Assembly (NCBI RefSeq): GCF_014324365.1
Contig: NZ_QEIG01000022.1
Coordinates: 95,806-159,805, forward strand
Direction: 5' to 3'
Source of the DNA: Algoriphagus sp. AK58
GTDB lineage: Bacteria > Bacteroidota > Bacteroidia > Cytophagales > Cyclobacteriaceae
Length of the DNA stretch: 64,000 nt
Shown: one piece after another, positions 34,776 through 43,613 of the stretch
Position numbering within the stretch: the stretch's first letter is position 1
How the letters are laid out: every line of letters begins with the position of its first letter
Translations under genes and position numbers: made by a program
The notes under the pieces: generated by a model
The model's input: only the letters and a program-made list of their open reading frames with translations
What the model was told of the DNA's origin: nothing
The model's database searches: none

Positions 34776-35879
34776 ATGAAAAAGAGATATTGGTTTTCTT
34801 TCTGCCTTGGGTTGCTAGTTTCCTGCCAAACCCTCAAAAAAGAAGGGCTTAAGGATCGATTTGAGTCTGATTTTTACCTGGGATCAGCGGTAAATCTTGC
34901 ACAGGTTACCGGAAGAGAACCCGGTGCAGATTCTCTTTTAACACTTCACTTTAATTCGATTACTTCAGAAAACGGACTGAAATGGGGGCCGGTCCATCCC
35001 AAGTCAAATGAATACAATTTTGAGTTTGGGGATGCTTTTGTGGCTATTGGAGAGCGAATGGGGGCATTTATTGTAGGACACACTCTAGTATGGCATCAGC
35101 AGACTCCCGCTTGGGTATTTCAGGATGGGGAAGGAAAATTTTTAAGTAGGCAAGACTTGGTTTTTCGGATGGAGGAACATATCTCAGAGGTGGTAGGAAG
35201 ATATAAAGGGAGAATACACGGATGGGATGTAGTCAATGAAGCTTTTGAAGATGATGGTACTTGGAGAAAAACCCACTGGTATTCGTTGATTGGAGAAGAT
35301 TACATCAAAATAGCTTTTGAGAAGGCCCATGAAATAGATCCTGAGGCAGCACTTTATTACAACGATTACAATGTCTGGAAACCTGAAAAGAGAAAAGCGA
35401 TTTTGGCTATGGCCACTCAATTGAGAAATCAAGGCGTACGAATCGACGGAATAGGAATGCAAGGACATTACCGATTGAATACTCCTAGTCTGGAGCAGAT
35501 CGAGCAGGCCATTTTGGATATACATGAAGCGGGATTTCAGGTGCATGTGACCGAATTGGACATAGATGTACTCCCGCGTCCTTCAGATTCCGAGGGGGCT
35601 GATTTGACTATCAATTACGCAGCGTCTGAAGAGTGGAATCCTTATCAAACCGGGTTGCCAAAAGAAATTGAGGAGAAGCTGGTCGAGCGATATGCTTCTC
35701 TTTTTGCACTTTTTCAAAAACACGCAGATAAAATTTCCCGCGTGACTTTCTGGGGTCTTCATGACGGGAGAAGCTGGTTGAATAACTGGCCTGTACGAGG
35801 CAGAACCAATTACCCTTTGCTTTTTGATCGAAATTTGAAACTGAAAGAAGGTTTTGTCCAGACTCCTGGAGTCAAATGA
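34776..35879 (+). CDS. GH10 endo-1,4-beta-xylanase, lipoprotein
   Basis: A 367-residue enzyme with a lipobox LLVSC (Cys17). The GH10 barrel covers about 30-360 with SENGLKWGPVHPKSNEYNF, GHTLVWHQQTPAW, the acid/base Glu155 in WDVVNEAF, LYYNDYNV, GIGMQGHY and the nucleophile Glu260 in VTELDIDVLP, then FWGLHDGRSWLNNWPVRGR. All catalytic residues are present. It cuts the xylan backbone, anchored to the envelope. No SusC/SusD pair is nearby, so it is not in a typical polysaccharide-utilisation locus. Confidence 0.95.
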   Translation: MKKRYWFSFCLGLLVSCQTLKKEGLKDRFESDFYLGSAVNLAQVTGREPGADSLLTLHFNSITSENGLKWGPVHPKSNEYNFEFGDAFVAIGERMGAFIVGHTLVWHQQTPAWVFQDGEGKFLSRQDLVFRMEEHISEVVGRYKGRIHGWDVVNEAFEDDGTWRKTHWYSLIGEDYIKIAFEKAHEIDPEAALYYNDYNVWKPEKRKAILAMATQLRNQGVRIDGIGMQGHYRLNTPSLEQIEQAILDIHEAGFQVHVTELDIDVLPRPSDSEGADLTINYAASEEWNPYQTGLPKEIEEKLVERYASLFALFQKHADKISRVTFWGLHDGRSWLNNWPVRGRTNYPLLFDRNLKLKEGFVQTPGVK

Positions 35880-36108
35880 ATTTTTTCTTTCCAAAAAAAA
35901 TGCCCTTTAGGACCTGTTTTATCTATCTTTCGTGATCGGACACACTATTAGGATGTGTTTGTTTTTGTATTGCTATAAACAATGGAATTTTATATGGATT
36001 GTAAGTCTTTTTTCGATCTATTATTCTTTGCTAAAGGGGATTTTAGCCATAAACAGTAGAAAATTCCTATGAATCATTTTTGGTACTGTAATCAATCATG
36101 CGATTAAC

Positions 36109-36120
36109 TGACTTTTGTCA
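36109..36120. promoter_or_regulatory. Candidate Crp/Fnr-type operator, TGACTTTTGTCA
   Basis: Second copy of the 12-mer, here extended to the palindrome CTGACTTTTGTCAG, 56 nt upstream of the YceI operon. It lies in a 297-bp gene-free gap after the xylanase gene, in which I see no other structure. See the copy at 12967. Confidence 0.45.
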
Positions 36121-36176
36121 GCTAAAAAGCGGCTTTCCGTTCAGAGTTTAGCATCATCAAACCAATCAAAAAGAAA

Positions 36177-36752
36177 ATGAGAACTCCTAAACCCAACCCT
36201 TTAATCCTACTGGTTTGCCTACTCTTTGTAGGGTCATTTACCGGTTTCTCTCAGACCAAGTATGTATTGTCTTCCTCTCCTATGTTCAAGGTGGAAGGAG
36301 GGTCAACACTTCATGACTGGGCTATGACATCTCAATCGGGCGCCGGTGAGGGGATGTTTGTCCTTGAAGGTGGTCAGCTTAAGACCGTTCAGAGCCTTCA
36401 AATCAGCTTTCCGGCCGAAACACTAAAAAGCGGCACCAAAGGTCTGGACACGAATGCCTACAAGGCGCTCAACACGGGTAAAAACAAGGATATCCGCTTT
36501 GTATTGAAAGAATTGACGGGGAGCGGAACATCCTTTGTGGCCAAAGGCGACCTAACGATAGCTGGAGTGACTAAGCCGGTAAGTTTTCCGGTAAAAATGA
36601 GTGCTGCAGGAGGAAAATACACCTTCGAGGGTAGCCTGGAAACCAAATTAACCACTTTCAATGTGACACCTCCCACCGCTCTGATGGGTACAGTCAAAAC
36701 TGAAGACGGAGTAAAACTTTCATTTAAATCTACATTTCAACCCACCATTTAA
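36177..36752 (+). CDS. YceI family periplasmic lipocalin-like protein
   Basis: A 191-residue protein with a signal peptide (to GFSQ). The YceI fold is clear: VEGGSTLHDWAMTSQ, LQISFPAETLKSGTKGLDTNAYKALN, IRFVLKEL, GDLTIAGVTKPVSFPVKM and FNVTPPTALMG. YceI proteins bind polyisoprenoids or long-chain amphiphiles in a beta-barrel. It begins a tight three-gene operon (11- and 13-nt gaps) with an outer-membrane barrel and a second YceI-like protein. Confidence 0.95.
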   Translation: MRTPKPNPLILLVCLLFVGSFTGFSQTKYVLSSSPMFKVEGGSTLHDWAMTSQSGAGEGMFVLEGGQLKTVQSLQISFPAETLKSGTKGLDTNAYKALNTGKNKDIRFVLKELTGSGTSFVAKGDLTIAGVTKPVSFPVKMSAAGGKYTFEGSLETKLTTFNVTPPTALMGTVKTEDGVKLSFKSTFQPTI

Positions 36753-36763
36753 TCCAAATTAGT

Positions 36764-38053
36764 ATGAAAAAGTATCTAATCACTGCACTGATAGCGGCAG
36801 GTATCTCAGCCACAGGCTTGGCACAGGGATTACAACGTGACGTCCAATATTGGAGACCCTATGATCAAAGAGGGGTCAATATCTTTGAAACCGGAAAGCT
36901 TGACACCGTGGCTTTCGAAGGGGTTAAGGTAAGGGTAGGTGGACATTTCACCCAGCAGCTTCAGAGCCTTAGCCATGAAAATACTGCTGATCCAGTGAGA
37001 AACCCTGCGGGCGTTAATCTAAATGAGCTGATTGAAATCGGTACCGGTAGTAACTTAGCTACTGCTAACCTTAATATCGACGTGGAGTTGATGGATGGTG
37101 TACGATTAAATATGATTGCTTATCTATCCTCTAGACACCATCCGGAAACTTGGGTAAAAGGCGGTTACCTACAATTTGACAAGCTTCCTTTCTTAGGAAA
37201 TCCTGAGTGGTTCTCTAAATACCTGACTTTGAGAGTGGGGCATATGGAGATCAATTACGGTGACGCACACTTCAGAAGAACTGACAACGGTAACGCCATG
37301 TACAATCCGTTTGTAGGAAACTACATTATGGATGCCTTTACCACAGAAGTGGGCGGTGATTTGACTTTCCAGAGCAACGGTTGGATCATTATGGGTGGTA
37401 TCACCGGGGGTGAAATCCAGGGAGGTGTTACCAGACCTGATGATCGAGAACTTTCTTGGCTTGGAAAAGTAGGCTATGACAAGCAGCTTACCGATGACTT
37501 TCGCGTTCGTTTGACAGGTTCTATCTATACCACTTCAGGTTCTGCTAGAAACACCCTTTACGGAGGTGACCGTGCTGGTTCCAGATATTACCTAGTCATG
37601 GAAAACACTTTGGCAACCCCAACTGCTCAATTTACTTCCGGCCGAATCAACCCAGGTCAGACTGACAACATCACTGCCACTGTGATCAACCCCTTTATCA
37701 AATACAAAGGACTTGAATTCTTCGGAAACTTTGAAACTTCAAAAGGTAAGGCTGCAAACGAAACAGCTGACCGAACTTGGAACCAAGTAGGTGCTGATCT
37801 GGTTTACCGATTTGGAATGAACGAAAGATTCTATCTGGCAGGACGTTACAACCAAGTGAAAGGTAAATTGGCAGGCAGCGGATTGGATGTTTCCATAGAC
37901 CGTACCCAGTTTGGCGGAGGTTGGTTTATCTCCAAAAACATCCTTGCCAAAATTGAATATGTCAATCAAAACTACAATGACTTTGCCAAAACCGATATCC
38001 GAAATGGTGGTAAATTCAATGGTGTAATGATTGAAGGAGTCATAGGATTCTAA
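36764..38053 (+). CDS. Outer-membrane beta-barrel (porin-like) protein
   Basis: A 429-residue protein with a signal peptide ending LAQG. Alternating aromatic/polar strands (VRVGGHFTQQLQSL, LTLRVGHMEINYGDAHF, FGGGWFISKNILAKIEYVNQNYNDF) and a terminal aromatic residue (VMIEGVIGF) indicate an outer-membrane barrel of about 16 strands. No known porin family is recognised. Sitting between two YceI-type genes suggests it moves or protects a substrate that YceI proteins bind. Confidence 0.75.
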   Translation: MKKYLITALIAAGISATGLAQGLQRDVQYWRPYDQRGVNIFETGKLDTVAFEGVKVRVGGHFTQQLQSLSHENTADPVRNPAGVNLNELIEIGTGSNLATANLNIDVELMDGVRLNMIAYLSSRHHPETWVKGGYLQFDKLPFLGNPEWFSKYLTLRVGHMEINYGDAHFRRTDNGNAMYNPFVGNYIMDAFTTEVGGDLTFQSNGWIIMGGITGGEIQGGVTRPDDRELSWLGKVGYDKQLTDDFRVRLTGSIYTTSGSARNTLYGGDRAGSRYYLVMENTLATPTAQFTSGRINPGQTDNITATVINPFIKYKGLEFFGNFETSKGKAANETADRTWNQVGADLVYRFGMNERFYLAGRYNQVKGKLAGSGLDVSIDRTQFGGGWFISKNILAKIEYVNQNYNDFAKTDIRNGGKFNGVMIEGVIGF

Positions 38054-38066
38054 AACAAATCAAATC

Positions 38067-38591
38067 ATGCGTATCCTAGCGCTTATTGCCCTGTTTCTTT
38101 TCTCTTCTGGAATCCAGGAGAGAAAAGAACTGGTCATCACCCAACAGAAAATCCAGGTAAGTGGATATACCTCCATAGGCAAATTCAACTGTGATTTTTC
38201 AAAGGCGGGAATGGCGGATACGTTGCGAATAAACTCCACCGAGGTCAAAAAGGGGCTCGAATTTAAGATTCCGGTAAAAAGCTTTTCCTGCGGGAATTTC
38301 CTTCTGAACAGTGATTTCAGATCCACGTTGAAAGCAGATGATTTCCCTTACGCACACGTCAAAGTGGCCAATTTCAGAGAAAAGTCAGGGAAGATTTTCT
38401 GTCACCTGAGCTTGGATCTAGTAGGAAAAAAACTGGAGTTCCCGGATCTGATGCTCGAAAGAAGCCCCAAAGGATTGAGCGGAAAATTGATTTTAAATTT
38501 TGATTTGCTCAACCTAACTCCACCCAGCAAGTTTGGGGGATTGGTCAAAGTAGAAGACCAACTGGACCTGGAAATCCTCCTCGGTGCTTAA
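38067..38591 (+). CDS. Divergent YceI-like protein
   Basis: A 174-residue exported protein that keeps the YceI outline in weakened form: IQVSGYTSIGKFNCDFSKAG, LEFKIPVKSFSCGNFLLNSDFRSTLKADDFPYAHVKV and LILNFDLLNLTPPSKFGGLVKVED (compare LTPP with VTPP in the first gene). Third gene of the operon, followed by a strong terminator. Probably a second lipid- or quinone-binding protein. Confidence 0.75.
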   Translation: MRILALIALFLFSSGIQERKELVITQQKIQVSGYTSIGKFNCDFSKAGMADTLRINSTEVKKGLEFKIPVKSFSCGNFLLNSDFRSTLKADDFPYAHVKVANFREKSGKIFCHLSLDLVGKKLEFPDLMLERSPKGLSGKLILNFDLLNLTPPSKFGGLVKVEDQLDLEILLGA

Positions 38592-38593
38592 AC

Positions 38594-38632
38594 AAGAAAG
38601 CCTCTCAATCTAGGGAGGCTTTCTTATTTTTT
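38594..38632 (+). terminator. Rho-independent terminator after the YceI operon
   Basis: Perfect 11-bp stem AAGAAAGCCTC / GAGGCTTTCTT followed by a T-rich run. The rest of the 472-bp gap to 39063 holds no gene I can support. Confidence 0.9.
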
Positions 38633-39063
38633 TGACCTTAAAGCGAAACAACGAGCTCTATCGTATTTGCCCGTTTTCCAAGATTAGGAATGGAATGATT
38701 TTATCAATTTTTTGGAATTTTAAGATTTCCAGACTTTTCCTTTTTCCACTTATGAGGTGACAGATAGAGAAAGCTCAGAATTAGGAGGGAGGCATTTTCA
38801 TCTACAGGGTACATCACTATTTTCCATTGGATTATCCTTCTTAGGCTTTTTGGATTGCTTGATAAGTGGTTTTAAGAAAGACCCATTGTAAATCCAAAGG
38901 AGAAAGTAGTTTTTGAATCTCAAGAAATCCAGTGGATTATCCCCCGAGTGGTAACTACTTCCTGCCTCAATTGATGGTTTCTCATGGTTCAGTTTTCTGG
39001 ATGAATTCCTTTGGCTGCTGGACCTCCTTGAACCGGTTTTCAGAGCGGTCCATTGGTCAAGTC

Positions 39064-40137
39064 TTAGTTTTTAAAGCGAAATGCCGCCATCATTTTATGG
39101 AAAATGGTATTGTTTTCATAAATGCCGGCAAATTTATCCGAACCCGGACCGTAGGCAAAGACCGGGATCATCACCCCTGTATGGCTTCCGGTGGTGAATT
39201 TCCCTTCGACCATGCCTGTTTTGGTGTCCCCTTTGTTGACAGAAAATCCTCCTGTCTCGTGGTCAGCCGTGATGATCACCAGGGTGTTTCCGTCCTTTTC
39301 TGCGAAGTCAAGGACCTTGCCGATTGCCTTGTCAAAGTCGATCATTTCCTCAACAATGTATTGCGTGTCGTTGCCATGACCTCCCCAGTCAATCTGGGAG
39401 CCTTCGATCATCAGAAACATGCCCTTTTTGTTGGTTTTGAGCAATTCGAGTCCTACCTCGGTGGATTTGACCAATTCATCTCCACGACCTGCTGAAAATC
39501 TTGGCTGCTGTTCATCAGCAAGAAATGCTGCCAATTTTCCGCTTTTCACCTGCTGTACTTCCTCAATGGAGTTGGCGATTTGGTAGTTTCTGGATTTTAG
39601 TGAATCGACCAGGTTGAGTCCATCTTTGCGATTGGCAAAAAACTTTCTTCCGCCTCCAATAAATAAATCGATATCCGTAGCCAAAAAGTCCTTGGCAATG
39701 TCTTCATCTAGGGAGCGGGATGGCTGATGAGAGATGAAGCTTGCCGGGGTAGCGTGTGTGATCGAGCAGGTAGCAATAAGTCCGGTGGCAAGCCCGTTTT
39801 GCTCGGCTATTTCCAAAATGGTCGGAACAGGATTGCCGGATGCATCTACCCCGATGGCGCCATTGTAGGTTTTTACTCCGCAGGAAAAAGCCGTGGCCCC
39901 AGCAGCTGAATCGGTTACAAAGGCGTTGCTGGCCTGATTTTTATGAAAGCCCACGACCGGCATCCGCTCGAGATTGAGCTGTCCAAAATTCCCCGTCATC
40001 CCTGCATAAATCTGGGATACCCCCATGCCATCACCGATCATCAGAATGATGTTTTTGGGGTTCTTGACTTTTTTCTGGGCCCATGTTGGACTGGTGCTAA
40101 GAGAAAGGGCGAGAAGGAATAAGTATCTTTTCTTCAT
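39064..40137 (-). CDS. Alkaline phosphatase (PhoA-type)
   Basis: A 357-residue exported enzyme (signal peptide to TWAQ). Core features: ILMIGDGMGVSQI with metal ligand Asp36, the nucleophile Ser77 in VTDSAAGATAFSCG, LMIEGSQIDWGGH, ITADHETGGFS and GSHTGVMIPVFAYGPGSDKFAGI with the last metal His. It is about 110 residues shorter than E. coli PhoA, as in other compact marine forms. It releases phosphate from monoesters in the periplasm. Monocistronic. Confidence 0.94.
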   Translation of the reverse strand: MKKRYLFLLALSLSTSPTWAQKKVKNPKNIILMIGDGMGVSQIYAGMTGNFGQLNLERMPVVGFHKNQASNAFVTDSAAGATAFSCGVKTYNGAIGVDASGNPVPTILEIAEQNGLATGLIATCSITHATPASFISHQPSRSLDEDIAKDFLATDIDLFIGGGRKFFANRKDGLNLVDSLKSRNYQIANSIEEVQQVKSGKLAAFLADEQQPRFSAGRGDELVKSTEVGLELLKTNKKGMFLMIEGSQIDWGGHGNDTQYIVEEMIDFDKAIGKVLDFAEKDGNTLVIITADHETGGFSVNKGDTKTGMVEGKFTTGSHTGVMIPVFAYGPGSDKFAGIYENNTIFHKMMAAFRFKN

Positions 40138-40372
40138 TAGGAGTTGGGATTTTTTTGCAAAATAGATTTCAAATGGAAGAATTATGAGCTGTATCGATAT
40201 TCTTAACCCAATCTTGATCTTTTGGAAATCTTTCTTCTAGTCTACCTGATTTTCTTGAAAAAAGGCCACCGTTTAAATAATCAATGACCAAATGATCTCA
40301 ATTACGAAAGGACAATGACCAACTTGGGATTCTCAGAGAAAAGGTTGCTTGAAAATTCAACATTGAGTTTGA

Positions 40373-40588
40373 TCATTGTTCATTGAAAATTTTCATTTGC
40401 CATTTTTTCAGCCTCCATTTCTGAATCAAAAACAGCAAGGCAGTTCCCAAAAGCAAAGCGGGGTAAAGGATGATGAAAAGGAAAAAATTGACCTCGTAAT
40501 ACGACAGATTCAGGATGTTGGCGAGGTTGATCACAAAGTCGGTGCAATAGTTATACACCCAATAGGCAAGTTCGAGTAGTAGGTTCAT
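40373..40588 (-). CDS. Small membrane protein, partner of the CxxxCH protein
   Basis: A 71-residue protein from the ATG at 40588. It has one strong membrane helix near the C terminus (FFLFIILYPALLLGTALLFLI) followed by a basic tail KWRLKKWQMK, and an amphipathic N-terminal half (LLLELAYWVYNYCTDFVINLANILNLSYYEVN). It lies 11 nt downstream of the 126-residue membrane protein. Unknown function; pairing suggests a small two-protein membrane complex. Confidence 0.6.
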   Translation of the reverse strand: MNLLLELAYWVYNYCTDFVINLANILNLSYYEVNFFLFIILYPALLLGTALLFLIQKWRLKKWQMKIFNEQ

Positions 40589-40599
40589 GACTTTCGGAG

Positions 40600-40980
40600 T
40601 TAAGAAATTCGATCCTGAATGTTGAGGGATTTGATCAGCATCGTGTAGATCAATACTGGGAAGAAAAGCACCAGCAAAAGGATGTTGGCCAATCCATAAT
40701 TTCCAAATCCTTTCAGCGCAGCGATCATCCCAAAATAAAGAGGATCGGTAAAGAAAAAGTAAGCCTGATTTAATTTCACATGATGGGTTTTGCAATAGCC
40801 CGTGTCGTTGTGACAGGCCCAAGTACATTTTTCTGGGTTTCGGATTGCAGGATTGATGGTGGATTGCCCTCGGCTTTGGTAATCAGTCGTTTCAAGTTGA
40901 AATCTGGAATATTCATTAACAAGGATCATCAATGCTATTGGAAAGATCAGTATCAGGAAATTTCGAAGGAGTTTCTTCAT
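40600..40980 (-). CDS. Membrane protein with CxxxCH motif
   Basis: A 126-residue protein from the ATG at 40980. It has an N-terminal helix (NFLILIFPIALMILV), a periplasmic segment with NPEKCTWACHNDTGYCKTHHVK, then two C-terminal helices. CTWACH fits CxxxCH, an unusual haem c attachment motif, and CKTHH adds a further Cys and His pair; metal binding is an alternative. It lies just downstream of two haem-binding-domain cytochrome genes on the same strand. No family is recognised. Confidence 0.65.
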   Translation of the reverse strand: MKKLLRNFLILIFPIALMILVNEYSRFQLETTDYQSRGQSTINPAIRNPEKCTWACHNDTGYCKTHHVKLNQAYFFFTDPLYFGMIAALKGFGNYGLANILLLVLFFPVLIYTMLIKSLNIQDRIS

Positions 40981-41077
40981 GCATTTTTCAGAATTGGAAA
41001 TTTGACAGGGCAAAAAGGAAAAGGTTAACCATTGCTGATTAACCCTTTCTGTGCATTCAATCTTGTACGAGGATGAA

Positions 41078-41563
41078 TTATTCTACACTTTCTTCGGTCT
41101 CCTCCTCCTCTGCGACTACATCCATGGTAGCCTCTGTCCAGGTGATGATCAGCTGTCGCTGCGCATCAGTGAGTTTAGCTTCAGAGTGAATATAGGTATA
41201 GATTTTCATCGGCATTTCACCTTCTCCCACCTCGATAGCGATATCATCCAGTTTCTCCAGTTTCTCCATCATGTCATACTGCTGCCAGGTGGAAAAATTG
41301 AGTTCCTCTCGTCCTTCACGGATATCTTTAGCGACCAACCAAGAGACTGGAGCCACATAAGAATACCAAGGATACTTGGTCTCATTGCTATGGCAATCAT
41401 AGCATGCGCTTTTTAAGATGCCTGCTACTTCACCTTCAACCACTCCCGAGCCAATCAGGTCATCGGGGTTATTGGTTTCCACCACAGGGAGTTCATTCGG
41501 AATGAGTTGGATGGCGATGCCTATCACCGCCAATCCACCGATGAGGTATTGCCACGGTTTCAT
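41078..41563 (-). CDS. Haem-binding domain (Haem_bd) c-type cytochrome, membrane-anchored
   Basis: A 161-residue protein with one N-terminal anchor (about 5-22) and a Haem_bd domain: the haem c site SACYDCHSNET, then YPWYSYVAPVSWLVAKDIREGREELNFSTW and the distal EGEMPMKIYTYIH with a candidate Met ligand. The acidic tail is EEEETEESVE. It overlaps functionally with the adjacent 128-residue cytochrome, 3 nt away. Electron partner unknown. Confidence 0.92.
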   Translation of the reverse strand: MKPWQYLIGGLAVIGIAIQLIPNELPVVETNNPDDLIGSGVVEGEVAGILKSACYDCHSNETKYPWYSYVAPVSWLVAKDIREGREELNFSTWQQYDMMEKLEKLDDIAIEVGEGEMPMKIYTYIHSEAKLTDAQRQLIITWTEATMDVVAEEEETEESVE

Positions 41564-41566
41564 GGC

Positions 41567-41953
41567 TTATTTCTTTTTGCCGGTACTCCATTGCATGAGA
41601 GTTGCCGCTTCTTCGGCCGTCAGTTTTTTATCTGGGTTGGACTCCAAAAATTTTGCAGGCGGCATGGATCCTTCTTCTAGTGTTTCTTTGATTTTGCCCA
41701 TGCTGGCTAGCGCTTTCGATTTTTTAGCAGCTTCCAAGGCATCCCAATCCAGTTTGGCTTTACCTTTTTCATTTTTTGAATTGGCATTGTGGCAACCGTA
41801 ACATTTTTGCTGGACAATTGCCTTTACTTCAGCGGGCAAAGCAGGCGCTTCCGGATGAAATGCAAGAACAGTGTCCGCTTCAGGTTTTGGATTGGCCTGT
41901 AAGAAAAGTAATCCGATCAGGGCGGCGATGGGGAGAATAGCTAGTTTTTTCAT
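41567..41953 (-). CDS. Exported Haem_bd-type cytochrome c
   Basis: A 128-residue protein from the ATG at 41953, with a signal peptide MKKLAILPIAALIGLLFLQA. The haem site is QKCYGCHNANS and a later GSMPPAKF supplies a likely Met ligand, as in Haem_bd proteins. First gene of the cytochrome/cytochrome/CxxxCH set; divergent from the methyltransferase gene. Confidence 0.9.
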   Translation of the reverse strand: MKKLAILPIAALIGLLFLQANPKPEADTVLAFHPEAPALPAEVKAIVQQKCYGCHNANSKNEKGKAKLDWDALEAAKKSKALASMGKIKETLEEGSMPPAKFLESNPDKKLTAEEAATLMQWSTGKKK

Positions 41954-42241
41954 AGTGAATGGATAGGGTTTAAAAAGGAATTTCTGTAAGAATTTTATTT
42001 GAAGCAATTTTATTGGGTAAAACTCTATCTAATATACTGATAGATCTGTAAAAGAGTCTAAGTCAAAATTCCATTTAAAAATGAAATAGACCAAACTTGA
42101 TTAAAACCAAGATGAATGTGGGATTTATGTCGACCAAATGGTGGATCAGGTGGTCTGTGGTTGGGAGAAGGAGGAAGTCGTCGAGGTTTGATGCCAAACA
42201 CCTGATTTGGGATTTGGGTTAAAGATTTAAACGTGAAAAAC

Positions 42242-42961
42242 ATGAAAGGAAGAATAGCAGGATTTTTTTTGGGGTTGATGGGGATGACCATCCTACCCCT
42301 GCTGGCACAAAAGGCAAGCTCTCCTTATACCTATAAAACACCCAGCTATGACGGGATTGGCAAAGTTTATATGGGAAGGGAGATTTCTTTTGTGATGGGA
42401 TTTGAAGGGATGTCTTGGCTGGAGCGACGCAGTCGGGAACAGGAAGAAAGCGTGTCCTTAGCCATCAAAAATCTTCCGGTTTCTGAATCCAGCGTGGTGG
42501 CCGATATCGGTGCGGGTTCGGGTCATTATACGTTCAAAATCGCACCCAAAGTACCAACTGGAAAAGTCTATGCCGTAGAAATCCAGGAAAAGGCCGTCAA
42601 TTACCTAAATACAAAATCCAAAGAACTCGGCTTTTCCAATGTGATTCCGGTGATGGGGACAGAGACTTCACCAAATCTTCCTGCCAATTCGGTCGATCTT
42701 GCCCTCATGGTAGATGTGTACCACGAACTCGAGTTTCCGGTCGAAATGCTTGCTGCCATTCGCCAATCCCTTAAACCAGGAGGCAAATTACTTTTGATCG
42801 AATATCGGGGCGAAGACCCGGAAGTGGCCATCAAGCCGCTGCACAAAATGACCGTGAAGCAGGTAGAAAAAGAATTAACGGCTAATGGATTCAAACTCGT
42901 TCAAAACGGTCAGTTTATGAAAATCCAGCACTTTTTGGTGTTTGAGAAGGTAGGTAAATGA
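42242..42961 (+). CDS. SAM-dependent methyltransferase with a signal peptide
   Basis: A 239-residue protein; the ATG at 42242 is preferred to a GTG three codons earlier. It begins with a clear signal peptide (FFLGLMGMTILPLLAQ). A class I methyltransferase domain follows: the family start YMGREISFVMGFEGMSWLERRSREQEE, then motif I VVADIGAGSGHYTF, VYAVEIQ and LMVDVYHELEFP. SAM is cytoplasmic, so export is puzzling, yet many homologues in Bacteroidota and Planctomycetes also carry signals. Substrate unknown. Confidence 0.88.
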   Translation: MKGRIAGFFLGLMGMTILPLLAQKASSPYTYKTPSYDGIGKVYMGREISFVMGFEGMSWLERRSREQEESVSLAIKNLPVSESSVVADIGAGSGHYTFKIAPKVPTGKVYAVEIQEKAVNYLNTKSKELGFSNVIPVMGTETSPNLPANSVDLALMVDVYHELEFPVEMLAAIRQSLKPGGKLLLIEYRGEDPEVAIKPLHKMTVKQVEKELTANGFKLVQNGQFMKIQHFLVFEKVGK

Positions 42962-43140
42962 GGCGCTAAAGCGTGTGTCTAACACTATTTCCGAGTTTGT
43001 GTCGGTCTTCGATCACAGCTAAGCATCTTATTATCCAAAGTGGCTTTGAAAGATTGAATAGGACTTCCGAAGTTTCCTTATTCGCAATTTACTTTGAGTT
43101 TTATTGACGTTGATTTCAAAAAGTGAAACTCTAAATTCGC

Positions 43141-43527
43141 TTACAATCCTTCTTTTATCTTCTCAAAAACTGCTTTCGTATCCTCCGGATTTTTCGAATT
43201 ACTGATTACCGTTTCTTGGCTTTTGGTAGTAATCAACAGGAATGGGGGCTGAGAAGACTCCACCAAAAGTCTGCTTTTTCCATACCCCTCAAGGTTGAAA
43301 TGTCCCTTTTTTACCCCAAATGCACTGAGTCCGTTGGTGCGGGATTTGATCTTTGGAATTTTGTTGATCAGTTGCACCTGTTCTATGTCACTAAGGTTAA
43401 GCTCTATTCCATACATTCCGGTAAACTTGACAACGTCACCTGTAATGACTGTTTTTCCCGGAATCAAGCCATAAGCGACCAATCCAAAAGCGAATGTTAG
43501 TATAGCGATGGTGAATATTTTTCTCAT
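43141..43527 (-). CDS. Membrane-anchored bacterial PH-like domain protein
   Basis: A 128-residue protein from the ATG at 43527, with an N-terminal helix (IFTIAILTFAFGLVAYGLI) and a domain containing MYGIELNLSDIEQVQLINKIPKIKSRTNGL and PPFLLITTKSQETVISNSKNPEDTKAVFEKIK. This layout fits a bacterial PH domain (bPH_5-like). Function unknown. Confidence 0.65.
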   Translation of the reverse strand: MRKIFTIAILTFAFGLVAYGLIPGKTVITGDVVKFTGMYGIELNLSDIEQVQLINKIPKIKSRTNGLSAFGVKKGHFNLEGYGKSRLLVESSQPPFLLITTKSQETVISNSKNPEDTKAVFEKIKEGL

Positions 43528-43549
43528 AAAGTATGCTTTTTCAATGCGA

Positions 43550-43574
43550 GTGCCTGCCTTTAGCGGACAGGCAC
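43550..43574. repeat. Dispersed hairpin, GTGCCTG...CAGGCAC
   Basis: A 7-bp perfect inverted repeat with an 11-nt loop, just upstream of the PH-like gene. Similar GCCTGCC/GGCAGGC hairpins are common between Bacteroidota genes. Confidence 0.5.
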
Positions 43575-43613
43575 GCATGGTTTGCATCCGACTTTTTTAA
43601 TCCATTGATTTTT

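Noticed and set aside
38932..39495. A 187-residue plus-strand frame before and within the alkaline phosphatase gene.
   Set aside because: Most of it is antisense to conserved phosphatase motifs; the remainder has no coding signal.
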